A stretch of 64,000 nucleotides of DNA, taken from the NCBI GenBank assembly GCA_023374045.1, contig CM041776.1, positions 284,655,873 to 284,719,872 of the forward strand. Direction: 5' to 3'. How positions within the stretch are numbered: position 1 is the stretch's first letter; every line of letters starts with the position of its first letter. The translations under genes and the position numbers were made by a program. Of this stretch, positions 38,640 through 51,142 are shown piece after piece. This DNA comes from Limonium bicolor. Taxonomy: Eukaryota > Streptophyta > Magnoliopsida > Caryophyllales > Plumbaginaceae. The notes beneath the pieces were generated by a model, which saw nothing but the letters and a program-made list of their open reading frames with translations, did not search any database and was not told where the DNA came from.

Positions 38640-39740
38640 GTATTTTCCAAACTTTTAAAGCCTATCCCAAACCATCCTTAATTTCATTTAAAAACTTAAA
38701 CCAAAAAACAAAATCAAACCAAATTCAGTCCAAAATTCAATTTCACTTCCAGCACAAAACAAGACCCAAAATTGACCCAAGCCCACCTCAAAAGCCCGTA
38801 TCTATAAAAATCAGCCCACAAGTCATTTTCAGCCTAATCTCACAAATCCTGCCCACATATATAATTTGATCCATCTCATAAATCTGGCCCACAACAACTC
38901 AAATCTTGGCCAAACAACCCGAGACCTGGCCCATGTCCTTGATTCGGCCCACTCTACAAGGCTTAATCTGACCCACTTACCCGAATCTGGCCTAATATCC
39001 AAATCAGCCCAATATCAATTCCAAACTCACTCAAAGTCAATTTCAATTCCAAATTCATTCAATTCAAATTCAAAGTCAATTCAATTTCCATCCAATCCTA
39101 AATTCAATTCAATTTCCATCTAATCCTAAAATCAATTTAATCTCAACCCAATTCAAGATTAAATTTAATTCCAAATCAATTCAGTTTTCAATTCCAAATA
39201 CAAATTCAGTTCAGTTCTCAGTTCAATCCAAATTTAATTCCAATTTCAGTTCCCATTTAATTTCAGTTCAACTCTAATTCAAATTCCTTCAAATTCAACT
39301 CCGATTCAATTCAAAATTCATCTCGATCCCAATTTCAATTCAAAATTCAAATCAATTCCAATTCGAATTCAATTTGACAATTCAAACTCAATTTCAACTC
39401 AAATTTAATTTCAATTCCAATTCAATTTCAAAATCAATTGAATTCTGATTCAATTCTAATTCCAATTCAATTCAAAACTTCATTCAATTCCATTTCAATT
39501 CAGAACTTTATTCAATTCCAATTCAATTCAAAGCTCCATTCAATTCTAACTCAATTCAAAAATGCTTTCACTTCAAAAACTCATTTCAAATTCTGATTCA
39601 ATTCAAAAATTCATTTCAATCCCAAATAATTCTGAACTTCATAAATCTTACATTCTAAATTCAAGCTCTCTGAAAGCTTCAAAATTCCTCAAAATCTCAA
39701 ATACCTCAAACTCCAATTATCTCATGGACTCAAATCATGG
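38640..39740. repeat. Low-complexity CAATTC/AATTCA tract
   Basis: About 1.1 kb is built from degenerate AATTCAATTCCAATTTCA words with almost no G. The first third also carries repeated GGCCCA or GGCCAA words. Open frames here (38630-38869, 38866-39123, 39562-39747) exist only because the tract lacks stop words in some frames; they are dominated by Ser, Asn, Gln and Phe. Confidence 0.7.
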
Positions 39741-40270
39741 TCGTTGAGAATTCGAAGTCGTGGTCGTTGCCACTTCTAAGGGGTGTAACCCAGTACAAAC
39801 CCGCATACAATCTCTGGTATGATCAGATAAGTCATATCCATAGGCAATAAATCATCAGAGTCAATTAACGGTTCTTAGAACCCTTCTCCTCCCTTCCTAG
39901 TTCCTTAGGTCAAACTAGGTGATGACTCTAGTCAATTTCCGCCCATAGGGCATAAGTCCACGTGGAGCCCATTGAGAGCTGATGTAGTGCTCACTAGCAT
40001 TCCCCTTATGCTTTATGGAAAAGACGGACGACAGAGTAGGTATTTGAGGGATGTCGAGGTGACGGGTTTTCACCCTCCACAGAATGGCAATTTCTATCTA
40101 GGCTTTTCAGTCAGACTATATTTAGATAGACCCCCTCATACCGAAAAATCACCCTCCTCACATGTTTGGGTAGTCTAACCCATCTTTAGTCTTTTAAGCG
40201 TGGTAGTCGGGACCTAAGTCTTATTGGGCCTTCCACACCTAAATTAAGACTAGATCCAACCCAATCAGGT
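39741..40270. other. Unclassified repeat-like segment
   Basis: More balanced base composition than the flanks, with GGGGTGTAACCCAGTAC near 39780. It has the look of retroelement noncoding sequence and abuts the CAATTC tract, so the two may be parts of one decayed element. No terminal repeats, primer site or coding motif were found. Confidence 0.3.
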
Positions 40271-40884
40271 TCATCAAACTTGGTAAGGTGATGTGAATTT
40301 GAGTACACTTCTCTCATCAAATATAATTTTACAACACTAATTTATAATTGTAATAGTAGTTCCTCCCTACAATAATTATACACATCATACTTAACAAATT
40401 CATTGAACAATTTTCCTTTTAAAAAACATAAAATATAAATAATTTAACATCTAATTAAAAAAAAACTATAATAGCAAAGCTCCAACTCAAAACATTTAAA
40501 TATTGCGATGAAATTTTTAAAGGTAATTAGTTTTAATTCTGTGTTACTATTTGTGTTTAGCAATTTCTTGTCTACATCTATTTGTATGCAGCTTGGGTAC
40601 ATCCAAGAGTATAATAATACTAATTACTAATGTATTTCGCATCAATGATGAATGTACTATTGGATAGTTATTATGAAGTCATAATCGCTCTTTCTTTAAT
40701 TCAAAGGTTCACAAGAGTTTAATAATTATTTTATATTAATTGAGTGACTATCTAATTTAACCATCAAATTGGAAAGGAAATAGCACTTAGATATGAGAAA
40801 TGTCTTAAATATTATTGATCAACTTTTATAACATATTTACAATATAAAGCAATGCCCCACTGGTCATTGTGTTTTTCACTAATA

Positions 40885-41095
40885 CTACCTCCATCCTGAA
40901 TTGACTGTCTTATTTGTTTTTATGATATGTTCTTCCACTTTAAATTAAATATATAAGATAAAATAATTTCATAAAATTAAATTTTGCAATATATATTTTA
41001 TCATATAAGAAATCATATGAAAATTTTAAAATTTAAAATTATGTTATCTTATATATTAAAATTAAATAATATGTAGAGTAATATATTGACGGGAG
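40885..41095. mobile_element. Stowaway-type MITE (family B), degenerate, upstream of the NLP gene
   Basis: The left end CTACCTCCATCCTGAATTGACTGTC follows TA and matches the left arm of the element at 36461 with few changes. The interior is collinear with that element. The right end has decayed to GACGGGAG. It ends about 1.25 kb before the NLP start codon, so it may lie in the promoter region. Confidence 0.72.
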
Positions 41096-42348
41096 CAGAA
41101 TTGAAATCCCTCCCTCGTTGGTTCCTTTTTCCCTCTTTTGCTACTGATTCCATCGCCTCCCACAATAAATCAGGCTGCACTCCAGTTTTTTTAGTTTGAC
41201 TTTACAGCGTGAATCCTAAAAAGGGTAGGAACGAGTGTGAGGTAAGTAGAAAAAAGTAGGGCCTGCTCTCTTAGAGCTACTGGGAGGGGGATAATATGAG
41301 AATCTTTGTCGTAACGTCGTTAACAATACCATCATAACCCCCTCTCGCTCACTGGAAGAGAATCATGTCCATTTCATCATCAACTTAAAATTTAAGGGAC
41401 ACAGAAAGTCCACCAACCCACCTCCAAGTTCTAGGAAGAAGGAGGTGATTCATAAACACTAATACTGTATTGTAATTGAGACAAATTCTTACCTGAATCC
41501 GGAGTTATTACAGAAGTATAAGACTTTGGAGGATACTTGCTTCACATCAGACATCGTTGCATCTATTGCTCCACAATATGTCCTTCTTTCTCCAAACAGA
41601 TTCGGTCTGTGCCAGGATTCTTAATTAGTCAAAAATATAGCCGAAAGAATCGAGACAACATAACTGCATCTTCGTCGTATGCATCCATCTTCTCCTCTCT
41701 CTCACCCTTTTTGGAACCTCAAAAACTAATTTTATTTGCTAATTCCACTTTCTCCCCTATATGGGTTTCACAACTTTGGAATAGTTGCTTACTATTTTTT
41801 TCGTCCAACTATCTTTTTCTTTTTCTTTCTCGCCACTCACAAGTGACAGCTTTCTGCTTTTCAATTCCCTGGTTTTCTTGCAATTTGATCTATTGCTTGT
41901 GGCTGACTACGGGTCCTAAGATTGCGGTTGTTCTTTTGTTTGGTCTTTTTGATGATTTGGACTGATGAAACTGTGTAATATTCATAAGATTGCCTCCGTT
42001 TGTCTCCAACCAAATTAAGATTGATTTTTTATCTTGGTAAAATTAGTGGAGGAAGTGGTGGTCAAATTTCTATTGAATCCTTATAGAAATTACTATTCTA
42101 ATGAAGTTATCACAATTGCACAATTAAATATTTGTATAGGCTCTACTTTTATTTATGTTTATTGGGGTAACACTGTTTTTTCCAATTTGGCAGGTTAGGG
42201 TTTCCTTTCCAGCTTTGGCAAGTTGTGGAGCTTCCACTATGTATCCCCGTGTTTCGTCTTCAACAAAATGTGTTGAGACCGTAAAGCTGCAGGTTTTCAA
42301 TTGACTAATAAAACCAACTGAGTTCTTTTTCAAGCAGGGCGGGTCTCA
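41096..42348 (+). promoter_or_regulatory. NLP upstream region: presumed promoter, 5' leader and leader intron
   Basis: This is the stretch between the MITE and the NLP start. A pyrimidine-rich tract ending CAAGCAG at 42337 looks like a 3' splice site eleven bases before the ATG at 42349, implying an intron in the 5' leader. Leader introns are common in this family, but the donor and transcription start cannot be fixed by eye. The 142-codon frame at 41537-41965 starts at TTG and has no domain, so I treat it as noncoding. Confidence 0.45.
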
Positions 42349-45300
42349 ATGGATGAAGGCGTTTCTCCAACCAGTATTGACGACCTGACAACTCATTCCG
42401 ACAACCCAATGGATCTTGATTTAATCGAAGAATTTCTGCTTGGAGGGGGTTGCTGGTTGGAGAGTAGTGATGATTTCTGCCAAACTAGTGTCAGCCCATT
42501 TACTTCAGCAAGTGTTGCCGCTATGTTTGATGTGCCATCTCCATGGCCTTTGTTTGATGAGCTTAGCAACGACAGCCTATCAATTCCAACTCCAATCCAA
42601 TCTCAGGTTATGAACCCTGAAGAAGAAAAAGAAAGTTCAAGTTCAGACTTACCCCAGAAGAACTCTTCTATTCTTCTCGATTCTTCCCAAGTTGGAGCTC
42701 TAGTGGTAGATAGGTCTGGTAGTTGTTCTTCTTCTGCTACTACAGCAATAACCCCTTCTTATCAGGTGAGGAATATGCTTCATCATGATGTTTGTTCTTC
42801 TGAGCTGAATAAATTCTTTTGGATTGGTCCTCAGACATTCCCAAGTCCAGATTTTTCATCAGTACCAAGGAGACTGTTGACTGCAATGGATTACATCAAA
42901 GATTCAGCCACCGACAAAGACATCCTGATTCAAATCTGGGTGCCGGTTAATAGAGAAGGATCACAGGTCCTCACCACTATTAACCAGCCTTTCACGTTGA
43001 ACAGAAGAAGTACCAGGCTTATTAGTTACAGGAACATCTCCGAGGGTTATCACTTTGCAGCTGAAGAACAATCTGATACGTGCTTAGGATTGCCGGGTCG
43101 TGTTTATGTGGGTAAAGTTCCGGAGTGGACCCCAGATGTTAGATTCTTCAGGGTTGATGAGTACCCAAGGGTGATTCATGCCCAGGAGCATGATGTTCGT
43201 GGGACGCTTGCGCTTCCAGTTTTTGAGCAGAGCAGCCAGAGTTGCTTGGGTGTTGTTGAGGTTATCATGACTACACAGAAAGTGAACTACCGTCATGAGC
43301 TTGAGTTTGTATGCAAAGCTTTGGAGGTGCGTTGTCTCTGGCTTGTACTTAGTAATATGATGATTATGTACTATAGTACCCTTTTTTCCTTTAAAGAATC
43401 TTCGATAACTTCTATACAAGATATAATTATGGTAGTTAGGTTTTATGTTTCTTTTTTTCATCAAAGAAGCATGTCTGAGTATATATATTCCGGAGGTGCA
43501 CCTGCTCATAGATTTGTTGCTATTGATTGTTCTTTTGATTAAGGCCTGAGGAGTCTTTTCTTGTCTACTCATGACTTAAAGATGATGGCCAGATTCCTCA
43601 ATAGCGTAGTGTAGCTATCTATGATTGATCATTTCCAAGGCTGGAAAGCTCCTTTTGAATGAGTTTAAAAGGGAGGCAAAGGATGTCCTGCTTTACTATT
43701 CAGTTTACCCTACATAAAAGAAACGGGTCTTAACTTTTATCATACTTCTACATCTTGTTAAGGCAAGAGATCACTTCATATATTGTGAATGCGAAGAGCA
43801 TATGGCAATCCCTTCAAATTGTCCTTTTCTTATTAAATTTCTAATACTAGTTTTCTATTTTCCACAGGCTGTTGATCTTCGAAGTTCTGAGATCCCTTGT
43901 TCTCCAAATGCGAAGGTAACTTGCAGTATTCACCTATAATGTGCATATATAATAACATATTAACAATAGTTATGGTAACAAACAAAAAGAAATTTTATCT
44001 TTGTTTCTCATTGGCATTGATCTTCGGTATCAGGAGTCCACCGGTTCATACAAAACTGTTGTGCCTGAGATCCAGGAAGTTTTAAGGTCAGCTTGCAACT
44101 CCCACGGCCTACCCTTAGCACAGGCATGGGTGCCATGCATCCTACAAGGCAAAGAAGGTTGTAGACACAACAACAACAACTTGGTTCACTGTGTCGCTAC
44201 CATAGATGACGCTTGCTTTGTATCTGACCCTCAAATTCAAGGTTTCCATGAGGCTTGCTCTGAGCACCATTTGCTCAAAGGTCAAGGAGTGGCTGGTGGG
44301 GCGTTCCTGAGGAATAAGCCTTGCTTTTGTCCGGACATAACCAACTACAGCCAGACAGAATACCCTCTTTCTCATCACGCGAGAGTATTTGGGCTTAGTG
44401 CTGCAGTTGCCATTCGTTTCAGGAGTATTTACACCGGCAGTACAGATTTCGTGTTGGAGTTCTTTTTGCCGCCTGACTGTAGGGATCCAGAAGAGCAGAG
44501 GCGAATGCTTAGCTCTTTGTCAGTCGTTATACAACAATCTTCTAGGAGTCTAAGGGTGGTTAGAGATGAGGAACTTGACATAGAATCTGGCAATAAGAGC
44601 AGCAAGGCCAACATGTGTTCTGATGGTTCACCCAGGATACTAGAAAAGATCAAATCAGAATACTACTCTCCCTTGTCCATGTCTTCTTCTCCAGAAGGTT
44701 CCACCATCATGCAGGAGGGTGGCGGTATGATCCCACCACAGCTCCAGCATGAGGATACCTCTAAGAGGATGATGGTGGATGAAATGGTGACTGAGGTGAA
44801 GCAAGAACAAAAGGAGGATTCTGGTGATGTCTTCAAAGTAAATGCATATGGTGACTATGAAACTGACTCTGGCGGTGTCCCTGCTGAGAAGAACCCAAGC
44901 TCATCAAATTCATCTGGAGACAGGAAGCGAACAAAGACAGATAAAGTTATTACTATGGAAGTTCTTCGTCAGCACTTTGCTGGGAGCCTTAAAGATGCAG
45001 CCAAGAGCATTGGTGGTAAGCACATAGTTCATTTAATAATATTTTTCAGTTAGGAGTATATTATGCAAATAAAGAGAATGATTTTTCTGTTGAATGAAAC
45101 TTCAAGCATGTTGTTTGATGAATCCTCTTGTATTCTAGTTTGCCCAACAACACTAAAGAGGATCTGCAGACAGCATGGGATCAAACGCTGGCCATCAAGA
45201 AAAATAAAGAAAGTGGGTCATTCGTTACAGAAACTCCAAGTAGTGATGGACTCTGTCCAGGGGGCCACCTCTGGTTCATTTCAGATAGGTTCCTTTTATA

Positions 45301-46093
45301 CAACTTTCCAGATCTTGCCTCCTCCCCAAATGCATTGGACTGTGACCCATCTTCTCCTACAAAAGAAGTATATCGTGTTGTTCCCTCAAGACCGCCACCG
45401 GCCCATGGAACGGGAGGGAAGCATCAGCATCTTAGTCCCTGCTCTGCTGCACCTAGATCCCCTTCCTCATCATACAGTCAAAGCTCCAGTTCAAGCCAGT
45501 GTAGCTCATCTGGTAGCCAAAGCCAACAACAACCTGGTACCCAGAACAACAACAGTGGTGGGAACAAGGAAGCATTACATGGCAATAACTTGGATGCCTA
45601 CACTCTAAAACGAGCAAGGAGCGATGCTAAACTTGTTCCTCTGGAGCAGGAAGCAATCAAGTTGGTCCCAAGATGTCATAGCCAGATGACACTCGGCAGA
45701 GGTGGTCATGATACTGCGGAAGTACAAGTACGAGTACACCTACCAAATAATGGTAATAGCTCACAAAAAATGTGTGCTGTTGTTGATGATGCTTGGAGGG
45801 TGAAAGTGGCATATGGAGATGAGAAAATAAGGTTTAGGATGGGTAAGGGATGGGGATTCACAGAACTTGAACAAGAAATTGTGAGGAGATATAATATCGG
45901 AGATCCGGGAGGATTTCATATCAAGTACTTGGATGATGACTCGGAGTGGGTTCTGTTAACTTGCGATGCTGATCTGGAGGAGTGTATTGAAATTTGCAAA
46001 GCACTAGAGCAACAGACTATTAAACTCACCCTCCAGGTGTCACGAAATCATTCGAGAAGTTCTGTTGGAAGCAACAAACATCCGGGACCATGA
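42349..46093 (+). CDS. NLP: NIN-like protein (NLP) transcription factor, with an apparent 1-base deletion between RWP-RK and PB1
   Basis: NLPs are plant nuclear transcription factors that activate nitrate-responsive genes. Exons by GT-AG sites and frame: 42349-43326, 43868-43915, 44034-45015, 45139-46093. The ATG precedes [13 protein letters not shown] and an acidic stretch with [10 protein letters not shown], as in the NLP1/2/4/5 clade. The N-terminal GAF-like region includes [20 protein letters not shown] and [13 protein letters not shown]; the third exon has [23 protein letters not shown] spans the last intron ([18 protein letters not shown], then [20 protein letters not shown]). PB1 at the end has [14 protein letters not shown] and the acidic motif [20 protein letters not shown]. 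After GSFYT at about 45302 the homologous reading (NFPDLAS) continues in another frame, as if one A were lost. Read literally the protein ends at 45608 without PB1; read through, it is about 987 residues, normal for the family. The clade is inferred. Confidence 0.88.
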
Positions 46094-46908
46094 TTTTTAG
46101 AAAATACCACGACACTCGTGTTGAATCTGTACAAACACTCGTTTTCTTTCTCTGGGTTTTAGTTTCTTTTGTTGCAGGTTGTGGCAAGGATGGGGAATTT
46201 GTAGTTATCCGTAGGTTAAGAGTAAGCATAGAATAGGATGGTTTGAGTGGAGTTCTTTGTTATGTTATGATCTTTTATGCTCCTGAGTTGTTTCAGAAAA
46301 AAAAACATTAGTTTATAGGTAAGTTGTATTGAAAAGAAGTCCCCAGCAGATTATGTAAAATAATTTCTTTGTCTGTGCAAGTTTATGGAGTAAAGGTTGA
46401 ATGATCCTCCCTCTTTAATCTAATGTTGATGTATAGCACCATAGCTTTTCCTGTCTCGAGCATAATTTTGTGATCATTTTACTTTCCTCGGGTACATGAT
46501 TTACGGATGTAGCTGTTTCCAAGTGAAGATGTTTTCATCGGAAATCCCAACTTAACACACCGCAAGCGCCAACAACAAAAGTAAAAAAGAGGCTAGAGTC
46601 CTTAGTCTGAGGGTCACACATTTACAAGCCCTATTGATCTTCAAGTATTCTACAATTGAGTACCCATCTCTATATGATCTTCAATGTAAACTGGAGAGAT
46701 GTTTGATTTCTTCCATAGATATACACACCAGAGCAAAATACCCTTTCATCTCTATTTATTAATGTAAAAGCAATTTAATCCAAAATGCCAGGCCAATCCC
46801 AGCTCAATAACCAATTAGGTATTATATCCAGTAATCAATCTCTTGCAAGATATCCACAATCCCACTACCACCATTCAATAACTCTCACACATGAATATGC
46901 AAAGTCTA
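46094..46908. other. NLP 3' region and spacer to the UPM1 relic
   Basis: The NLP 3' untranslated region probably occupies the first few hundred bases, but no single polyadenylation signal is decisive. NLP (plus) and UPM1 (minus) converge here. I see no other gene. Confidence 0.45.
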
Positions 46909-49187
46909 TTATTCAGCCACCACCCCAGCAGTTGCTTCCAAGCAAGAAGACGACCACAATGGAGATAGTGAAACAACCTTTCCAATAATAATGAGCGTAT
47001 GCGATACTAACCCATCCATGGAAGTATTACCAGCTAGATCTTTCAATTATGCAAATACCTGTTACATTGTGAACCATGCAAATTTCATAAAATTTGTCAC
47101 ACTCAACGATGTTGCTTAGTATCCAAACCAAAGAGTAGATGTGCAAAAAGAGAAGGTGTACAAACCGTGCGTTGTTGGGGAGTAGTCCCTCTCTCTACTA
47201 CAATAGAAGGTGTATCAGGTGCCAACCCATGTTGTGTCAATTTTTGCACAAGAGATGGAAGAGTTGACAAGCCCATAAATACAACTAAGGTGGAATCTGA
47301 GTCGTTGGCACTCTTTGATATAAATAGAGGATCACTCCCGCCTTTCCTTGAATGCCCAGTAATAAATCTAACACTGTTGGCAATTCCTCTATGTGTAAGC
47401 GGTATTCCCAGCTCAGCTGCAATCCCTGAGGCAGCAGTTATACCTGCAATTGCCAAATATAGTACATGGTTCAATGAGTTAGCTAACTTCAATTCTTTGG
47501 GATAACCTTCACTTCAACTCTCAACAATGACCTAATTATAGCGTATAATTAATGCAAGTTTGAGTGATATCATGCTTTGAGTTGAAAATCTTTGAATTCA
47601 AGTCTTCAGCCATGAAGTTGAAAAACAAAATGTTTCTAGCACAATGCTCGTTTGATGGATACTAATAAGTGATGCTCCCTGCGTGTTGAATAAAGCAGCC
47701 ATCTTGTGCTTCAAGCTCACTCAGATTAGTGTCACTTTGCACTCACAATATTTGAGCAATGTAGCAATGTGATTGGCTCAATCAAATAAGGAAAATCTTC
47801 ACGTATTTGCATAGTGTTAAAGAAGAAAAGTTCAATCCGAATGGTCCCATCTATCCTCCAGAGGAGAAGTTTGGTTCATCTGCTAATATACCAAGGTTAT
47901 GACAAAATTCACAGTATGACGTGTAAGTGACATATAAGTAAAGATAGCATGATGCCACTCAACTGCCAGAGTGCATATTTTATGCACATGTAAAAATGTA
48001 GGCATCCATTTAAGAGCTACCATTTGATTCAATATCTCATACGACCATACATGTACAAAACTGGAGTCGGAAGATCAAATAAACTAAGCACGGTTTACAC
48101 CAGACTGACTTAAAGTAGAAATACATTTGGATGACTATCAATCTAACAAACTGGAAGTAGAAACATGACACAGACAAAGATGGTGCCTTACCAGAGATAA
48201 CTTTCACTTGAATCCCCTGCTGTTGTAGGAAATCCATTTCCTCTCCACCCCTCCCAAATACCTGCAGCAGCAAACAAATTTCATAGACTGAAATGCAGAA
48301 TTAGAATTCCAACTAATAGATCAAAATGTCAGTCTGCCAATATGTATAATAATGCAGAAATTCCTAACAGAAGATCAGACCACTTCAACACCTCAGCAAC
48401 ATCAAAACTTCTAAGTTTTCAGACTCCAAATAACGAACAAAACCACAACATAAAATTGCTACACCCCCCAAAACTTACCAGGGGATCTCCGCTTTGAGTC
48501 GAACCACGGTAGCACCAGCCTCGGCAAAGCTCAAAAGCAACTCGTGAATCTCCCCATGCTTACGAAAAACATTGCAATCATAAGCAATTACAATAGTGTG
48601 ACTAAAGAAGCAGCAACCGAGTTACACGCTGGAAGTAAAAAAGGCAATCAGGTGCAGCTAATCTCCCAACCTGGGTCCTGCTATGGTAGCAAGCCGTCTT
48701 CCCTACATATAAAAGGCGAGCACTGGCACCCACCAACTCCAGCACTTCATGCGAGACCAGCATGTCATATAGTAGAAGATCCGCTAATTGGATGGCCTTC
48801 AGAGCTTTAAGAGTGAGGATGTCAACATCAATGGGCCCAGTACCAACTAACAGCACATTCCCAGGGAGGTCCTCATTCTGTCGGAGCTTCCTCTTCTCTC
48901 TCAAGACATGTTGTAGATTCCTCAACTCAGGGAGCTACAAAGAGATATCATCCAGCCGAATAGATTCCGTGTCTTGGTCAAGCATCTCGGTGGTATCTCT
49001 CACAGGAATGCTTCTCGATGAAAGGGGGAAGAGGAGGAAGATGAGGATGCAGCGGAATCAGCACAACGACAAGATAGAGGAAGTGGTGTTTGCACTGGGT
49101 TGGGATTCGGGAGCGGACTGGATTTTTGAAAGTGGAGGGAAGTGAAACGAGAAACTGATGCTGGAAGAAGCAATTCGCTAAAGCCAT
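46909..49187 (-). pseudogene. UPM1: Uroporphyrinogen III C-methyltransferase (SUMT/UPM1), intron-containing but disabled copy
   Basis: UPM1 is the plastid enzyme that methylates uroporphyrinogen III towards siroheme, the cofactor of nitrite and sulfite reductases. Five exons keep good splice sites: 49187-48671, 48558-48479, 48261-48192, 47443-47166, 47058-46909. Recognisable parts are a transit-peptide-like start (MALANCFFQHQ), ARLLYVGKTACYHSRTQ, VFGRGGEEMDFLQQQGIQV, ITAASGIAAELGIPLTHRG, LVVFMGLSTLPSL and VERGTTPQQRTV. Lesions: exon 1 shifts frame and hits TGA at 48980-48978; a TAG at 48937-48935 stands where a Gln is usual; exon 2 is 80 rather than 81 bases because KGGDPL lacks one G; exon 5 has TAA soon after VFA. 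The glycine-rich GTGPGDP motif is changed to GTGPIDV. Retained introns mean DNA-level duplication, not a processed copy. Some 1-base losses could be sequencing errors, but the in-frame stops and motif change argue for real decay. Confidence 0.85.
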
Positions 49188-50546
49188 TAATGATATTTGA
49201 TATGAACAGCGGTAAAGGGTGAGATGCCTAATGACAAGTGAAGAGTAGATACAAGAAATCGAAGAAGAATAATTAAGGATGGGGAAGGACGGGGTCGTTG
49301 ACAAGGGTGGCTGCGGGGAGACACAATATAAGTGGAGGAGCGGGGGTTCCTGAAGAAAGGAAGGGCCAAGAGGGCTGTAGGGCGCCGTTCAATATGTCAG
49401 ATCGGAGTGACTTGAGCGGACCTTTGGCGGCTACAAAAGGTCAATTCCTCTATTACTATAGTATGAGCGAGCCTTCTGTTTGTTTAGATAAACGTTGTCC
49501 TTTTGGTAGCTGGAGAGTTGGCGGGGAAAATATAACACCGTATTGGATCGATCATGACCCCATTAATTATTTTGTCAACTAAAATATACAGTTGATTTCA
49601 GTTATCAATTAAAATTAGAAAATGTAAAACAGGTTGAAAGAAAAAAAAATTAATACTAATGACAATTAATATATATGACATACATAGTAAAAAATTAGTT
49701 GATCAAATAAACTCGTTTGATAATGTGACTCGAGAATAGGCAAACCTGGTAATGGATTCAATCCGTCAATCTGACCTATTACCCGTTTAATAAATGGATT
49801 GGACTAGAATTGAGGAATTTATAAATTGGCTGGGTTAGGGAACTGTATATATATTTTTTCAAAAAAAATGTACAACTTTTTTACGTTAATGTAGTAATCT
49901 TCAAAAATTTTAATGAACAATATACAATAATAATTTTTGAAATATAATTTGATCACTTTTTACTACTATGTACATAAGACATATAATCAATTATCATGAG
50001 TTTATTTATCAATTACATTTGAATTGGATCTTATAATATATTTAATTTTAGTACGAATTTGTGTGCTTACATTCAACTATTTTTAAGATTCTACTAAAAC
50101 ACGTGACATCATTTATATGTATACTACACTCAGGGCCGAGCCATAAATTCTTCTTGGGCAAGAAATTTTTTATATAATATTAATTAGTTTTAAAATTATT
50201 ACAAAATTTCAATATATATATTATATTTTAAAATTTTATATTAGATATATAATTTGACATAAATTATATTAAAACCAAAATATATAAATTAATCTGGGTT
50301 GCTATTTGCAGTACAAACTTACTAATCACCGCAATACAATTTTTTTTAAATCGTATTGACGTTGTAAACATGTAATAACATACTGTTCTAACTTTTATAT
50401 TTTGAAAAAATCATTTCATCAGCGTAAACCGAAAAAAAAAACGCTATCACGGTAAATTCGTTTAAATGTTTCTTAAACGTATAAAGTTTGAATACGGCTT
50501 AAAACATATAACTTGACGTTTATTAAGTTTAGTTATATACATTTCT
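49188..50546. other. Intergenic, AT-rich, no gene seen
   Basis: The first few hundred bases would be the promoter of the ancestral UPM1 copy. From 49600 on it is AT-rich with poly-A and poly-T runs. CAGGGCCGAGCC at 50131 resembles one end of a hAT-type element, but no partner end was found. Confidence 0.45.
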
Positions 50547-50994
50547 AACCTCCATCAAAAGGCGGACATGCTCACTAAGTCTCTCACACGAAAAGACTAT
50601 CGACATCAACTTATGTCGATGGGATGTTGAACACTTCAAACCTAACAAAATAACTCTTTTTCTTAGGTTTGAGGGGTGTTAGGATTTACATATTTCCCTT
50701 ATCTTGTCTCTTCTATTTTCTTTAGTTTGCCTAATATCCTTTCTTTACCGTTTAGTAACGGTCATTAGTGACCTTATATAATTGTACCTGGCTTATGCAT
50801 TCCTAAGCTAGAATATCAATAATACAATGTTGTCCTTTCCGCACTCGTTACTCTTTCACGCTTTCTCCCGTTCTCTCTCACATCGCTTCTTCCCGATTTC
50901 TTCCTAATCGTCTTCTTCCTTCGCTAATCACTCAACTCACGCTTTGATTCTTCCCCGTTCCTCTCGCTCTCAATTCTTCGCAGCTCCATTCACA
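50547..50994 (+). mobile_element. Ty1/copia 3' end fragment: polyprotein tail, purine tract and LTR
   Basis: The frame 50547-50630 reads ADMLTKSLTRKDYRHQL then a stop, the usual end of a copia polyprotein after RNase H. AGGTTTGAGGGG at 50665-50676 is a purine tract and directly precedes TGTTAGGATT, an LTR start. The LTR seems to end near CATTCACA at 50994 (about 318 bp; this edge is uncertain). Nothing of the polyprotein is recognisable upstream of 50547, so the copy is 5'-truncated. Confidence 0.72.
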
Positions 50995-51142
50995 GTATAC
51001 AGCCATCAACTCACTAAGGAATACACACCCACATGCCATATGGCATGAGTATAATACTTCCTCCACGCGCAGAAATGTACAAGGGTACAGTCAAGCCAAG
51101 GAGGGGAGCACAGAAATGTACAAGCAAGGATGAGTTCAACTC

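Noticed and set aside
41537..41965. 142-codon frame upstream of the NLP gene
   Set aside because: It starts at TTG, has no ATG context or domain, and lies in the presumed leader or leader-intron region.
43327..43542. Extension of the NLP first coding exon to a stop at 43542
   Set aside because: The family reading [14 protein letters not shown] is restored exactly by splicing 43326 to 43868, so the extension is intron.
43084..43572. 162-codon minus-strand frame opposite the NLP first coding exon
   Set aside because: Shadow of the coding exon and its intron; no homology.
50131..50142. CAGGGCCGAGCC as one end of a hAT transposon
   Set aside because: No inverted partner or 8-base duplication was found nearby.
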